DNA of 64,000 bases. Origin: an uncultured Clostridia bacterium (GTDB lineage Bacteria; Bacillota; Clostridia; Christensenellales; UBA3700). Positions 1 through 8,153 of the stretch are shown here, in pieces. Below the pieces are notes generated by a model. That model saw only the letters and a program-made list of their open reading frames with translations, was not told the DNA's origin and ran no database searches. Every line of letters starts with the position of its first letter. Within the stretch, counting starts at the first letter, position 1. The DNA is taken from NCBI GenBank assembly GCA_948471525.1, contig CAOKSY010000009.1, forward strand, positions 1-64,000, given 5' to 3'. The position numbers and the translations under genes were made by a program.

Positions 1-140
1 TATACATTTCTTGGAAATTATCGAGATATGTCGACATTTTTATTTTTAATTTTACATAATTGTAAGTGAGATAAATAAGAGTTATGATAATATAATTATA
101 TAAATAGTATTTTTTAATAGGTTTAGATTTCTCCACGTTG

Positions 141-266
141 GTCGTAAGGAGCGAAGCGACGGTATAGCGAGCAAGCAGATGCGTCTAGTGCGAGCGTCAA
201 TGACAAAATATCGGATTAGATCTCTCCACTTAGGTCGAGATGACGATGGACTTCGGTCGAGATGAC
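141..266. repeat. Dispersed extragenic repeat cluster, copy 1
   Basis: Two repeat modules lie here. Module B, 141-204, is nearly the reverse complement of 25114-25177. Module A, 214-244, starts GATTAGATCTCTCC and ends GTCGAGATGAC, and recurs at 4538-4568, 25268-25298 and 44044-44074. A second half copy of A follows at 245-266. Module A forms an imperfect hairpin (ATCTC paired with GAGAT). The rest of 1-392 shows no gene that I can support; frames here are products of the repeat. Confidence 0.75.
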
Positions 267-392
267 TGACAAAGATTGCAAACAAACTATAATCAACAAC
301 AATGACTCAAATCAGTACAACCGAATAAAAAAAACGAATGCCATTCCCAAAGAATGGACACTCGCTTTTAATATATTGGAAATTCAAAAATT

Positions 393-2594
393 TTATACCA
401 AAGTTACGTTTTCCAATTGCGCGTCAGCGACGACATTGAGTTTGTTCACGCTGATAGGCTTATCGGCGGAAATACTTATTGCTTTGCCGTCCTTCCAATG
501 CATAGAAACGGTTGTTCCGTTGATCTTCTGACCGACAATACTTCCGCTCTTCCACTCTATCGGGCATGCGGGAAGCACGTCGATAACGCCGTTCTCTTCA
601 TAGAAAAGCATTTCGTTTATGCCCGCGACAAAACCCAGATTGCCATCTATCTGGAAATATGCCGGCGGATGGAAATCGAAGAGATTGGGATAGAGAGAAT
701 TGGCAAACATCTTTTTGATTATGCGCATCGCGCCCTCTCCGTCGTGAAGTCTGCCGTAAAGACATATAGCCCAAGCCGCACTCCAACCGATACTGTTGTT
801 TGCATTTGACATACGGTATGCAAATAGCTGTCTTGCCAACGCATGCGTCTCGGGCGTGGAATAATACTTGATCGTATGTCCCGGATAAAGCGCATAGAGA
901 GGCGAGAAATGCCTGTGACCTTTTTCTACTATATTTTTCTCTCCGTGCCATTCGTTTATACCGGTAGACGTTGTCTGATAACCTATAAGTCTCTGCAAAG
1001 AAGACTTGACTACGACTTTAAGCTCCTCGTCCTTGGTACAGTTAAAGCAATTTATAAGGCATTCTCTTATTACGCCCATATCGAACGCCGACGCATAGTC
1101 GAGAGAGCATCTTTTTCCGCCGTGGAAAAACTCAGCTTCGGGAGACGAAGAAGGACACGTTACGAGCGCGCCGTCTTTTTCGACTAGATAATCCAACGCA
1201 AATCTTGTGGCTTCTTCGCAAATAGCGACCGTCTCGGCAAGAGGTTTGCCGTACAAAGTCAATTCGCTCGAAAACAATTCGTTGGCAATCCACATTCCGC
1301 AAAGCGGAGCGAACATATAGGACGGACTTCCCTGAACCGGCGTGGTCATTCTCCATATATCTACGTTGTGATTGCAGGCAAATCCTCTCGCGCTGTAATT
1401 GACGCGCGCCGTTGTTTTGCCCGACGCGGCTATCTCTTTGACGGCTTTTCTAAACGCGGGCATACACTCTTCCATATTGCACGAAGCGACCGGCCAGTAG
1501 TTCATCTCAAAATTGATATTGACCGTAAGGTTACTGCTCCACGGCGGACGCATAGCGCGATTCCACTGTCCCTGCAAATTCAGAGGCTGACTGTCTCTGC
1601 TGCCCGACAGTATAAGATATTTGCCGTAATCGTAGAGAAGATTGACGAGTCCGTTGTTTATCTCGCCTGTTTTCGCCAACTTAATCAAGTCGACAACGTT
1701 GTATTCTTCGCTGTCGTCTATAGTGAATTTCTGACGGTTGAAAATAGCCGAAAATTCCTCTATATGATTTGTTTTCGCACCCGAATAATCTTCGGTAAGC
1801 GAAGCAAGTCTGTCTACTGCGATCTTTTTTATCTCCGCCAGATCTCTGGAGGGCATTTTGTCGTATCCCGCAAAACCGGTCTGAGTAACGACCTTGATAA
1901 CCACGTCGCTGGCTCCGAAAATTTTGATACAGCCGCTTTTTGCTCTGACCTCTCCGTCAGTCTCCACGCCTGCCGCCGCAACGAAAGCCATACCCTTATT
2001 CTCTTTATATTTTACAGGAAAGAAACAATTTTTTATATAATGCGGAACGACGTGATCGGGAGCGTATCCGCCAAGCACGAGAAATCCGTCAGATACCTGC
2101 GACTTGGACTTCATAGCGCAAGCAAAGTTTATCGACACGTCAGTCTTTTGGGAAAAATTCATTTTATAATAAAGCGCATTGTCGGAATACGACGCAAACG
2201 CTTCTCGGGAGTCTTCGCCGTTGACCATAGAAAACAAACCATGCGGCAAATCGAGCATACGCTTGTAATTCTCTTTTTTCGACGACTTGCACTTGATCAC
2301 TATATCGCCGAGCGGAAGATAAGATTCGGAATAATCTCCTTTCATATTTTCCTGCACGAATTCCTGAGCCTCGAAATATTTTCCTTGGAAAATAAGTTTT
2401 CTCGCCTGATCAAGCGATTTTGCGCTCAAAGGATTGGCGTAATTCTTGGGATAACCCGACCAAAGAGTGACGTCGTTGAGCGCGATCCTCTCTTTGTTTA
2501 CTCCTCCGTATACCATTGCCGCCAAAGAACCGTTGCCGAGCGGCAAAGCCTCTTTCCATCTCCTAGCGGGTAGCGCGTATACCATTTTGCTCAT
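393..2594 (-). CDS. Glycoside hydrolase family 95, alpha-L-fucosidase-like
   Basis: This 733-residue protein matches GH95 over its full length, the usual size for the family. The N-terminus has the typical LPLGNGSLAAMVYGG and LNDVTLWSG blocks. The catalytic region shows NIN at about residues 359-361, the CPSSSPE block with the candidate general acid Glu486, and FQIDGN with Asp650, which correspond to the Asn pair, Glu and Asp of characterised 1,2-alpha-L-fucosidases. No signal peptide is visible, so it probably acts in the cytoplasm on imported oligosaccharides. The start follows AAGGAGTT by a good spacing. It is divergent from a GH2 gene, suggesting joint glycan use. Family call is firm; the sugar (fucose or L-galactose) is inferred. 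Confidence 0.9.
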   Translation of the reverse strand: MSKMVYALPARRWKEALPLGNGSLAAMVYGGVNKERIALNDVTLWSGYPKNYANPLSAKSLDQARKLIFQGKYFEAQEFVQENMKGDYSESYLPLGDIVIKCKSSKKENYKRMLDLPHGLFSMVNGEDSREAFASYSDNALYYKMNFSQKTDVSINFACAMKSKSQVSDGFLVLGGYAPDHVVPHYIKNCFFPVKYKENKGMAFVAAAGVETDGEVRAKSGCIKIFGASDVVIKVVTQTGFAGYDKMPSRDLAEIKKIAVDRLASLTEDYSGAKTNHIEEFSAIFNRQKFTIDDSEEYNVVDLIKLAKTGEINNGLVNLLYDYGKYLILSGSRDSQPLNLQGQWNRAMRPPWSSNLTVNINFEMNYWPVASCNMEECMPAFRKAVKEIAASGKTTARVNYSARGFACNHNVDIWRMTTPVQGSPSYMFAPLCGMWIANELFSSELTLYGKPLAETVAICEEATRFALDYLVEKDGALVTCPSSSPEAEFFHGGKRCSLDYASAFDMGVIRECLINCFNCTKDEELKVVVKSSLQRLIGYQTTSTGINEWHGEKNIVEKGHRHFSPLYALYPGHTIKYYSTPETHALARQLFAYRMSNANNSIGWSAAWAICLYGRLHDGEGAMRIIKKMFANSLYPNLFDFHPPAYFQIDGNLGFVAGINEMLFYEENGVIDVLPACPIEWKSGSIVGQKINGTTVSMHWKDGKAISISADKPISVNKLNVVADAQLENVTLV

Positions 2595-2654
2595 ATATAT
2601 TTAACTCCTTCAAAACCTCGATCCGAAACTTTTTCGAATTTACGATTTGCCTTT

Positions 2655-2684
2655 ATTATATCTCCAACGACGGCTTTTGTCAAT
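2655..2684 (-). promoter_or_regulatory. Sigma-A-type promoter for the GH95 gene
   Basis: Read on the minus strand, TTGACA (2679-2684) and TATAAT (2655-2660) are separated by 18 bp, about 60 bases upstream of the GH95 start. Both boxes match consensus exactly. Confidence 0.7.
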
Positions 2685-2807
2685 AGTAACTTGAATATAT
2701 AAAAGGTATGACCTAGTATACAGTATTGAACTATATTATATATAATATTTAAATGCGCTATTGCAATACGCCTCCTAGATAAGGTATAATAAATAAGAGG
2801 TGCGATT

Positions 2808-4517
2808 ATGAAATTTCTAAAAACTCCCTGGTCAGACAGCTCAAACGCATGCGAATATCCACGTCCGCAAATGCAAAGACGGGAATGGCAGTCGCTCGAC
2901 GGAGAATGGGACTGCGCTTTCGTCAACGACAATATCGCTTCCGTACGCGCTGAAGACGTAATTTTCGATAAAAAGATCCGCGTGCCGTTTTCTCCAGAAA
3001 GTCCTCTGTCGGGAATAAACCGTATGACGACGCCGTCGGAAACGCTTGTATACCGCACGACGTTCCTAAGAAAAGAAAAAGATAAGATAGCTCTGTTACA
3101 CTTCGGCGCGGTGGATTACGAATGTAAAATTTTTATCAACGGCGCGTACGTAGGCGGACATATCGGCGGATATACCCCGTTTGAGTTAGATACGACCGAC
3201 TTTTTAAAAGACGTCAACGAATTGCGCGTTCTCGTCTCCGATCCGTCGGATACGCAACCTATAAGCCGAGGCAAACAAAAGATCAAAAACGGCGGCATAT
3301 GGTATACTCCCACCTCGGGAATATGGCAGAGCGTATGGCTGGAATACCTGCCCAAAACATATATAAAATCGTTGAGGATAAAACCCGATCTCGACAGTCT
3401 GAGCGTAGATATATCCATGATCTCCAATGACGGCGAAACTTCATTCGATATCATAATGGACAACGGAGAAAAATACTCGGCTCAAGACGGCAAAATTACG
3501 ATCCGTTTGCCCCAAGCAATACCTTGGACTCCGGAAAACCCCTACCTCTACTGTTTTACGGCAAAGTGCGGCGACGACGAGGTAAGAAGTTATTTTGCGA
3601 TGAGAAAATTTTCGGTAGGCAAACGCGAGGACGGAAAGCCCTGTTTCATGCTCAACAATCGACCGTATTTTATGACGGGACTGCTCGATCAAGGCTACTG
3701 GTCGGACGGACTGTATACCGCGCCCTGCGACGAGGCTATGGTATACGATATCTATCTCGCGAAAAAGTGCGGTTTCAACACTCTGCGCAAACATATCAAA
3801 GTCGAGCCTCTGCGGTGGTATTATCACTGCGACAGACTGGGGATGATCGTATGGCAGGACTTCGTCAACGGCGGCGGCAAATACAAAAAATCGGCGATAC
3901 TTTTACTCCCCAATATCGGGATAAATATAAAAGACGACAATTACGGTTTTTATTCAAGAAAAGACGAAAACGGACGTCAACTTCATTATCGGGAAATGCG
4001 CGAAACCGTCGATACTCTATACAACTGTCCGTGCATAGCTTTGTGGACGCCTTTCAACGAAGGTTGGGGACAATTCGACAGCCTCAAAACCTGCGATATA
4101 CTGCGTTCTCTAGACGATACGCGTTTGATAGATCATGCAAGCGGTTGGAGCGACCAAGGCGGCGAATTCAGAAGTATACACAAGTATTTCGTGCCCTTTA
4201 GAATGCCTAAAAAAGAAAGCCGCCCCGTGATACTTACGGAATACGGCGGATACAGCCTTTCTCTGTATAATCACACTTATTCGAACAAGACTTTCGGTTA
4301 CGCAAAATTCAAGAATAAATCCGCGCTGAACGCCGCGTTGACAAAACTTTGGACAAAAGAAATCATACCCGCAAAAGAACAGGGACTTTGCGCCGCGATA
4401 TATACCCAACTCTCCGACGTTCAGGACGAAACCAACGGCATAGTCACCTATGATAGACAGCAAATCAAGGTCGATTGCGAAAATCTCAAACAACTTAACG
4501 ATAGACTGAAATACTAA
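2808..4517 (+). CDS. Glycoside hydrolase family 2 (beta-galactosidase/glucuronidase-like)
   Basis: The 569-residue protein has the GH2 order: jelly-roll sugar-binding domain (about 20-185), immunoglobulin-like domain (about 185-270) and TIM barrel. The acid/base Glu418 sits in TPFNEGWGQ and the nucleophile Glu478 in ILTEYGGY, so the enzyme looks intact. It is shorter than LacZ and lacks the C-terminal domains, as in many short bacterial GH2 proteins. No signal peptide is seen. The start is preceded by AAGAGG. It is divergent from the GH95 gene with 213 bp between them. The exact glycosidic bond cut cannot be told from sequence alone. Confidence 0.88.
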   Translation: MKFLKTPWSDSSNACEYPRPQMQRREWQSLDGEWDCAFVNDNIASVRAEDVIFDKKIRVPFSPESPLSGINRMTTPSETLVYRTTFLRKEKDKIALLHFGAVDYECKIFINGAYVGGHIGGYTPFELDTTDFLKDVNELRVLVSDPSDTQPISRGKQKIKNGGIWYTPTSGIWQSVWLEYLPKTYIKSLRIKPDLDSLSVDISMISNDGETSFDIIMDNGEKYSAQDGKITIRLPQAIPWTPENPYLYCFTAKCGDDEVRSYFAMRKFSVGKREDGKPCFMLNNRPYFMTGLLDQGYWSDGLYTAPCDEAMVYDIYLAKKCGFNTLRKHIKVEPLRWYYHCDRLGMIVWQDFVNGGGKYKKSAILLLPNIGINIKDDNYGFYSRKDENGRQLHYREMRETVDTLYNCPCIALWTPFNEGWGQFDSLKTCDILRSLDDTRLIDHASGWSDQGGEFRSIHKYFVPFRMPKKESRPVILTEYGGYSLSLYNHTYSNKTFGYAKFKNKSALNAALTKLWTKEIIPAKEQGLCAAIYTQLSDVQDETNGIVTYDRQQIKVDCENLKQLNDRLKY

Positions 4518-4537
4518 AAGATATTGATATTTAAAAG

Positions 4538-4568
4538 GATTAGATCTCTCCACTGCGGTCGAGATGAC
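4538..4568 (+). repeat. Dispersed repeat module A, copy 2
   Basis: This 31-bp copy, GATTAGATCTCTCC to GTCGAGATGAC, is almost identical to 214-244 and 44044-44074. It lies just after the GH2 stop codon. Confidence 0.75.
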
Positions 4569-4612
4569 AATTTTAAATATTCATAATGTCATTACTACTA
4601 ATTCGCCCCAAG

Positions 4613-4776
4613 TGAGGCGGGAAGGCAGCTGAGCGAAAAAGAAAATTGTAGATTTGCCGTCAAGGCGATATAAGAAAAAATCGCTCGTACTTGCCGTACG
4701 AGTCGACTTTTTTGTTATGCCGTTTTGGCGGCAAAGATACTGTTTTACTTTCGCTCAGTCTGCCTTTCCGCCGAAC
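4613..4776. repeat. Long imperfect inverted repeat (about 70-bp stem)
   Basis: The left arm (from 4613, GGCGGGAAGGCAG then CTGAGCGAAA) pairs with the right arm (to 4776, TTTCGCTCAG then CTGCCTTTCCGCC). Inner segments also pair (TTTGCCGTCAAGGCG with CCGTTTTGGCGGCAAA), ending in a perfect apical hairpin, CTCGTAC-TTGCC-GTACGAG, at 4684-4702. The whole forms a stem of about 70 bp between the convergent GH2 gene and the gene at 4776. It could be a bidirectional terminator, a structured RNA or a miniature inverted-repeat element. Confidence 0.8.
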
Positions 4777-5258
4777 TAAATACACAACCCGTGCAATACG
4801 CTTCCCAGTAATACGTGCCGCAACACTATCTCCTGATGTTGAGCGCTGTTGTCATAGACGGTGAGTTCGGAGAGAATAATGCTCATAGAATTATGCAATT
4901 CGAGAAGTCTGTACATCGACTGCTTGAGCGGCATTCTGTCGACCGGAACGAATATCTCGCCGTTGAGATTGCTTTTCATAGAGATCAAGATACGGTTTTT
5001 TACAATCGCGCCGAGTATAAAGTCCATAGTCTTTTTATTGCGCGAGACAAACATCTTATCCAAACCCGATATTATTCCCACCATAGCATTGGAACATTTG
5101 CAAAAATCCTCGCACGCGCCCGTCATATATATAGGAAGCGGATAGGAAAACGCCTTTGACTTAGATATCTTCTTACCCACGCCCAACGCCTCGTATTCTT
5201 TCTGCATAAGCGATATTTTTTCGTCGTCGGCTATCATATCGAATTCGTTTTCCTGCAT
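4776..5258 (-). CDS. Hypothetical protein, 160 residues
   Basis: I do not recognise this protein. It is soluble, with no signal peptide or membrane segment. It contains a small Cys-containing stretch (CEDFCKCSN, about 49-57), and its second half is probably mainly helical. The start follows GGAGGGC with good spacing, which supports a real gene. It converges on the GH2 gene, and its stop codon lies at the edge of the long inverted repeat. The esterase-like gene is divergent from it. Confidence 0.65.
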   Translation of the reverse strand: MQENEFDMIADDEKISLMQKEYEALGVGKKISKSKAFSYPLPIYMTGACEDFCKCSNAMVGIISGLDKMFVSRNKKTMDFILGAIVKNRILISMKSNLNGEIFVPVDRMPLKQSMYRLLELHNSMSIILSELTVYDNSAQHQEIVLRHVLLGSVLHGLCI

Positions 5259-5357
5259 AATTTGCCCTCCAAAGCGTCGATTTATAATAATTTATGGCTC
5301 AAGTGTCCGCATTATGACACACTTTGCTTAAAATATAGCAAATTATCATTATGTCGG

Positions 5358-5386
5358 TTGCAATTTGACGAAATATTGATTATAAT
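5358..5386 (+). promoter_or_regulatory. Promoter of the 5.4-10.2 kb operon
   Basis: TTGCAA (5358-5363) and TATAAT (5381-5386) are separated by 17 bp. The expected transcription start, about 5393, is next to the first in-frame ATG at 5394, so the message may have almost no leader. Confidence 0.6.
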
Positions 5387-5393
5387 TATCTAT

Positions 5394-7052
5394 ATGGAAA
5401 ATAATTTTATGTCGCCCAGTCAGCTTTGGGCAAATTACGACGCAGACGCCGTAAGACTGAAATCGAATTTCTTAAAATACGATACCGACGAAAACGGAGT
5501 TGTTGATTTTGAAGTTTATCTCAGTTGTGAGGAAACCGACGGCAACGCTCCTATCCTCGCGTACTGTTACGGCAAAATTCCTAAACAAAACAGCAAAAAT
5601 GCTACTTTGATCTATATCACCGGCTATCAAACCGATAAAAGTACGGAGATCATAGATACTTATCTGCCCAAAGGTTACGGCGTGGTCTTCTTCGACTATA
5701 TGGGAGATTCTCCTAAGCCGAAACATACCATATATCCCCCGCAACTCGATTACGCCAACTATATCCGCAGCGGAAAACATCTTGAGGGTTTTGACAAATC
5801 TCCCAAAGATTCTTGCGTGTTTATTTGGAGCAAAATCTGTCGCAACGTGATAACTTTTGTAAAAAAACTGCTCGGAGACGACAATAAGATCTATATGCGT
5901 TCTTCTCTCGAGGGCGGCAATATACTATGGCAAGTCGCGGGAACAGACAGACGCGTGGACGGCATAATTGCCGCGGATAACGCGGGATGGGCGGAATGCA
6001 GAGGTTTGTTCAGATTCGACGCAAGCGCCGAAGAATACAACTTCCCCGACGAAAAGCTCAAATGGATGAGCGCTTGTTCTCCCCAATCGTACGCTAAGTT
6101 CGTCACTTGTCCGATCCTGTTCATATCGGGCACCAATTCCACTCTCACAAGCATAGACCGAGTGGAAAAAACGCTGTCGCTCACTTCGGGACATCCCGCG
6201 ACGAGAGCGTGTCTTTGCGCGAATCTGGCAAACACTATGAACGCCGGCGCAATGAACTCTATGTCGATATGGCTTGACAACGTGCTCGAAAACAAACCGA
6301 TATCAAACGCTCCGACCGTAAATTTCGATATTAAAGACGGTAAGTTGTCCGTCAGCATGGACTATGACAGATCCCTAGAGATCAACCGCCTTATGATATA
6401 CCACTGTTACGACGAGATCAACAGCGAACTCAGACAGTGGAACAGAAACGCCGTAACTTCCGACAATTCATCTGTAGAAATACCGGTCCGCGACGGCGAC
6501 AAGAGAATTTTTGCCTTTGCTTCGGTATATTATGCAGACGGTCAGTTTTACTCTTCCCTTCCCGTGATGATAGATCTCAAAGACAAGGATCTCACGCGCA
6601 CTCCGTTCAAACGGTCGCATATAATCTACGAACGCAAACACGGCATAAACGCATGGGTAGTGGACAACAATAAGGGAGAATACTTCCTGCCCGAATTCAA
6701 GACAGGAGCTTTTGAGATCACCGGCGTGACCGCTCAAAAAGGCAATCTGTCTACTTACAGCATAAGCGACAAGGTTTTTGAAAACAACGAAAACAGTCTG
6801 TTCCAATTCGACTGCTATTGCGAACAAAGCAGATCTTTGACCGTGGAAATGTGCGTGGAGACTTCTCTGTTCAAATATGAATACTACAGAGCGGAAGTCA
6901 AACTCAACGGCGGCGAATGGCAGAAGATCGCCCTTTCGCACAACGATTTCAAGACCAAAGATCTCGTGCCTTTGAAAGACTGGGCAAAGGTCAAAAAACT
7001 GTCATATCTCAACATAAACGATACGCTTATCGGACATATAATATGGGTATAA
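5394..7052 (+). CDS. Alpha/beta-hydrolase fold protein, acetylxylan-esterase-like, probably inactive
   Basis: About 552 residues: an N-terminal alpha/beta-hydrolase domain (to about 310) like acetylxylan esterases, then a beta-rich C-terminal domain of unknown role. The family pattern around the nucleophile, G-x-S-x-G-G, reads SSLEGG, so the serine position is Leu when aligned on the Gly pair. The acid-loop GTND reads GTNS, and the C-terminal His loop has Asn-rich sequence without His. It is therefore probably a pseudoenzyme. The frame is open from 5262, but the promoter lies there, so I use ATG 5394; ATG 5409 is also possible. It heads an operon with DUF951 and lepB. The fold call is moderate and loss of activity is inferred. 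Confidence 0.6.
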   Translation: MENNFMSPSQLWANYDADAVRLKSNFLKYDTDENGVVDFEVYLSCEETDGNAPILAYCYGKIPKQNSKNATLIYITGYQTDKSTEIIDTYLPKGYGVVFFDYMGDSPKPKHTIYPPQLDYANYIRSGKHLEGFDKSPKDSCVFIWSKICRNVITFVKKLLGDDNKIYMRSSLEGGNILWQVAGTDRRVDGIIAADNAGWAECRGLFRFDASAEEYNFPDEKLKWMSACSPQSYAKFVTCPILFISGTNSTLTSIDRVEKTLSLTSGHPATRACLCANLANTMNAGAMNSMSIWLDNVLENKPISNAPTVNFDIKDGKLSVSMDYDRSLEINRLMIYHCYDEINSELRQWNRNAVTSDNSSVEIPVRDGDKRIFAFASVYYADGQFYSSLPVMIDLKDKDLTRTPFKRSHIIYERKHGINAWVVDNNKGEYFLPEFKTGAFEITGVTAQKGNLSTYSISDKVFENNENSLFQFDCYCEQSRSLTVEMCVETSLFKYEYYRAEVKLNGGEWQKIALSHNDFKTKDLVPLKDWAKVKKLSYLNINDTLIGHIIWV

Positions 7053-7252
7053 CGCAATTCAAACTGAGCGATATAAAGACCGGCGACGTCGTCGTTACCA
7101 AAAAAAATCACCCGTGCGGAAACGATCAATGGGTGGTTTTGCATACCGGAGCTGATTTTAAACTTCAATGCAAAGGCTGTTTGCACACGGTGATACTGCC
7201 CAGCGAGAGCGTAAAAAAATCCGTAAAATACATATTGGAACAAAATAATTGA
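7043..7252 (+). CDS. DUF951 family protein
   Basis: This 69-residue protein carries the DUF951 signature: a GDVVVTKKNHPCGND block followed by W, then GADFKLQCKGC. The two Cys-containing motifs suggest a small metal- or nucleic-acid-binding fold, but no function is established. Its ATG overlaps the end of the esterase-like gene by 10 bp, which implies translational coupling. Members of this family are widespread as small single-domain proteins in Firmicutes. Confidence 0.85.
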   Translation: MGITQFKLSDIKTGDVVVTKKNHPCGNDQWVVLHTGADFKLQCKGCLHTVILPSESVKKSVKYILEQNN

Positions 7253-7267
7253 TCACGGGAAAGCCAG

Positions 7268-7837
7268 ATGGAATTCGATGAAAAGTACAATTATATAGAC
7301 GACGGGAAAAAGTCCAAAAGACTGGGCATTGTCAATATCATATTGACGGTGATAATCGTTCTTTTGATAATCTTGCTCATCATCTTTTCCACTACGGTCA
7401 CTTCCATACGCGTAATAGGCGAAAGTATGATCCCCAACGTCCAAGACGGAGACAGGCTCATACTGCTCAAATGGGGATACAAATTAGATTACGGCGATAT
7501 CGTCGTCTTCCATCGCGAACAGGACGAGCACGCCGCGGTAAAACGAATAATCGGCAAGAGCGGAGATCTGATAGGTTTTGACAAAGAACTGATGCAGTGG
7601 ACGCGCAACGGCGAACCCGTCGACGAAAGCGCGTATTTCGACGGAATATACAGCGAAAATTATTTCTCTTCGAGCACGTCGGAGTTCTTCGGCAAGGGAA
7701 TGCTCATTCCTCAAGGATGTCTCTTCGTATTGGGAGACAATAGAAATATGCCGGGAGTGTACGTCTCCAAAGATTCGCATATTTACGGACCGCTCGACGA
7801 AAGCACGGTGATGGGAAAAGTAATAAGAATCATATAA
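7268..7837 (+). CDS. lepB: Signal peptidase I, bacterial type
   Basis: The 189-residue protein has one N-terminal membrane segment (about 20-42) and then the S26 catalytic fold. Ser53 is in GESMIPN and Lys92 in AVKRIIG, giving the Ser/Lys dyad. The later GDNRN box is present, though the usual following Ser-Asp-Ser-Arg stretch is loosened. It cleaves signal peptides of exported proteins at the outer membrane face. It lies 15 bp after the DUF951 gene. A second, SipW-type peptidase is encoded at 52.4 kb for a separate substrate set. Confidence 0.92.
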   Translation: MEFDEKYNYIDDGKKSKRLGIVNIILTVIIVLLIILLIIFSTTVTSIRVIGESMIPNVQDGDRLILLKWGYKLDYGDIVVFHREQDEHAAVKRIIGKSGDLIGFDKELMQWTRNGEPVDESAYFDGIYSENYFSSSTSEFFGKGMLIPQGCLFVLGDNRNMPGVYVSKDSHIYGPLDESTVMGKVIRII

Positions 7838-7861
7838 AAGATAAATTTGCAAGGAGCGATT

Positions 7862-8152
7862 ATGAAAGCAATAGTATCTGTTGTCGGCAAAGACAAAAAA
7901 GGCATAATAGCAAAAGTATCCAACTGTCTTTTCGATATGAACATCAATATCGAAAACATATCCCAGACGATAATGCAGGATTACTTCACTATGATAATGG
8001 CGGTAGACGCGACTGACTGCGGTCTCAAATTCGACGCGGTAAAGGACAAGCTCAACTCGCTTGCCGAACAAATGGGACTGGAGATACATATTCAGCTCCA
8101 AAGCATATTCGACAGTATGCACCGACTCGACACTTCCCAAAAGGAGTTGTGA
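7862..8152 (+). CDS. ACT-domain protein, UPF0237 family
   Basis: A 96-residue single ACT domain starting MKAIVSVVGKDKKGIIAKVS, the typical UPF0237 opening. ACT domains bind small ligands, often amino acids. The start follows AAGGAG, and the frame open further upstream (7847) lacks that signal. It directly precedes the UPF0210 gene with one base between stop and start; this pair is conserved in many bacteria and archaea, suggesting the ACT protein serves the UPF0210 protein. Confidence 0.9.
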   Translation: MKAIVSVVGKDKKGIIAKVSNCLFDMNINIENISQTIMQDYFTMIMAVDATDCGLKFDAVKDKLNSLAEQMGLEIHIQLQSIFDSMHRLDTSQKEL

Positions 8153-8153
8153 T

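Noticed and set aside
82..285. 67-codon minus-strand frame near the left edge
   Set aside because: It is read from the dispersed repeat (RPKWRDLI) and is a common false gene.
1368..2573. 401-codon plus-strand frame opposite the GH95 gene
   Set aside because: GH95 motifs and ribosome site support the minus strand; this frame has shadow composition and no start signal.
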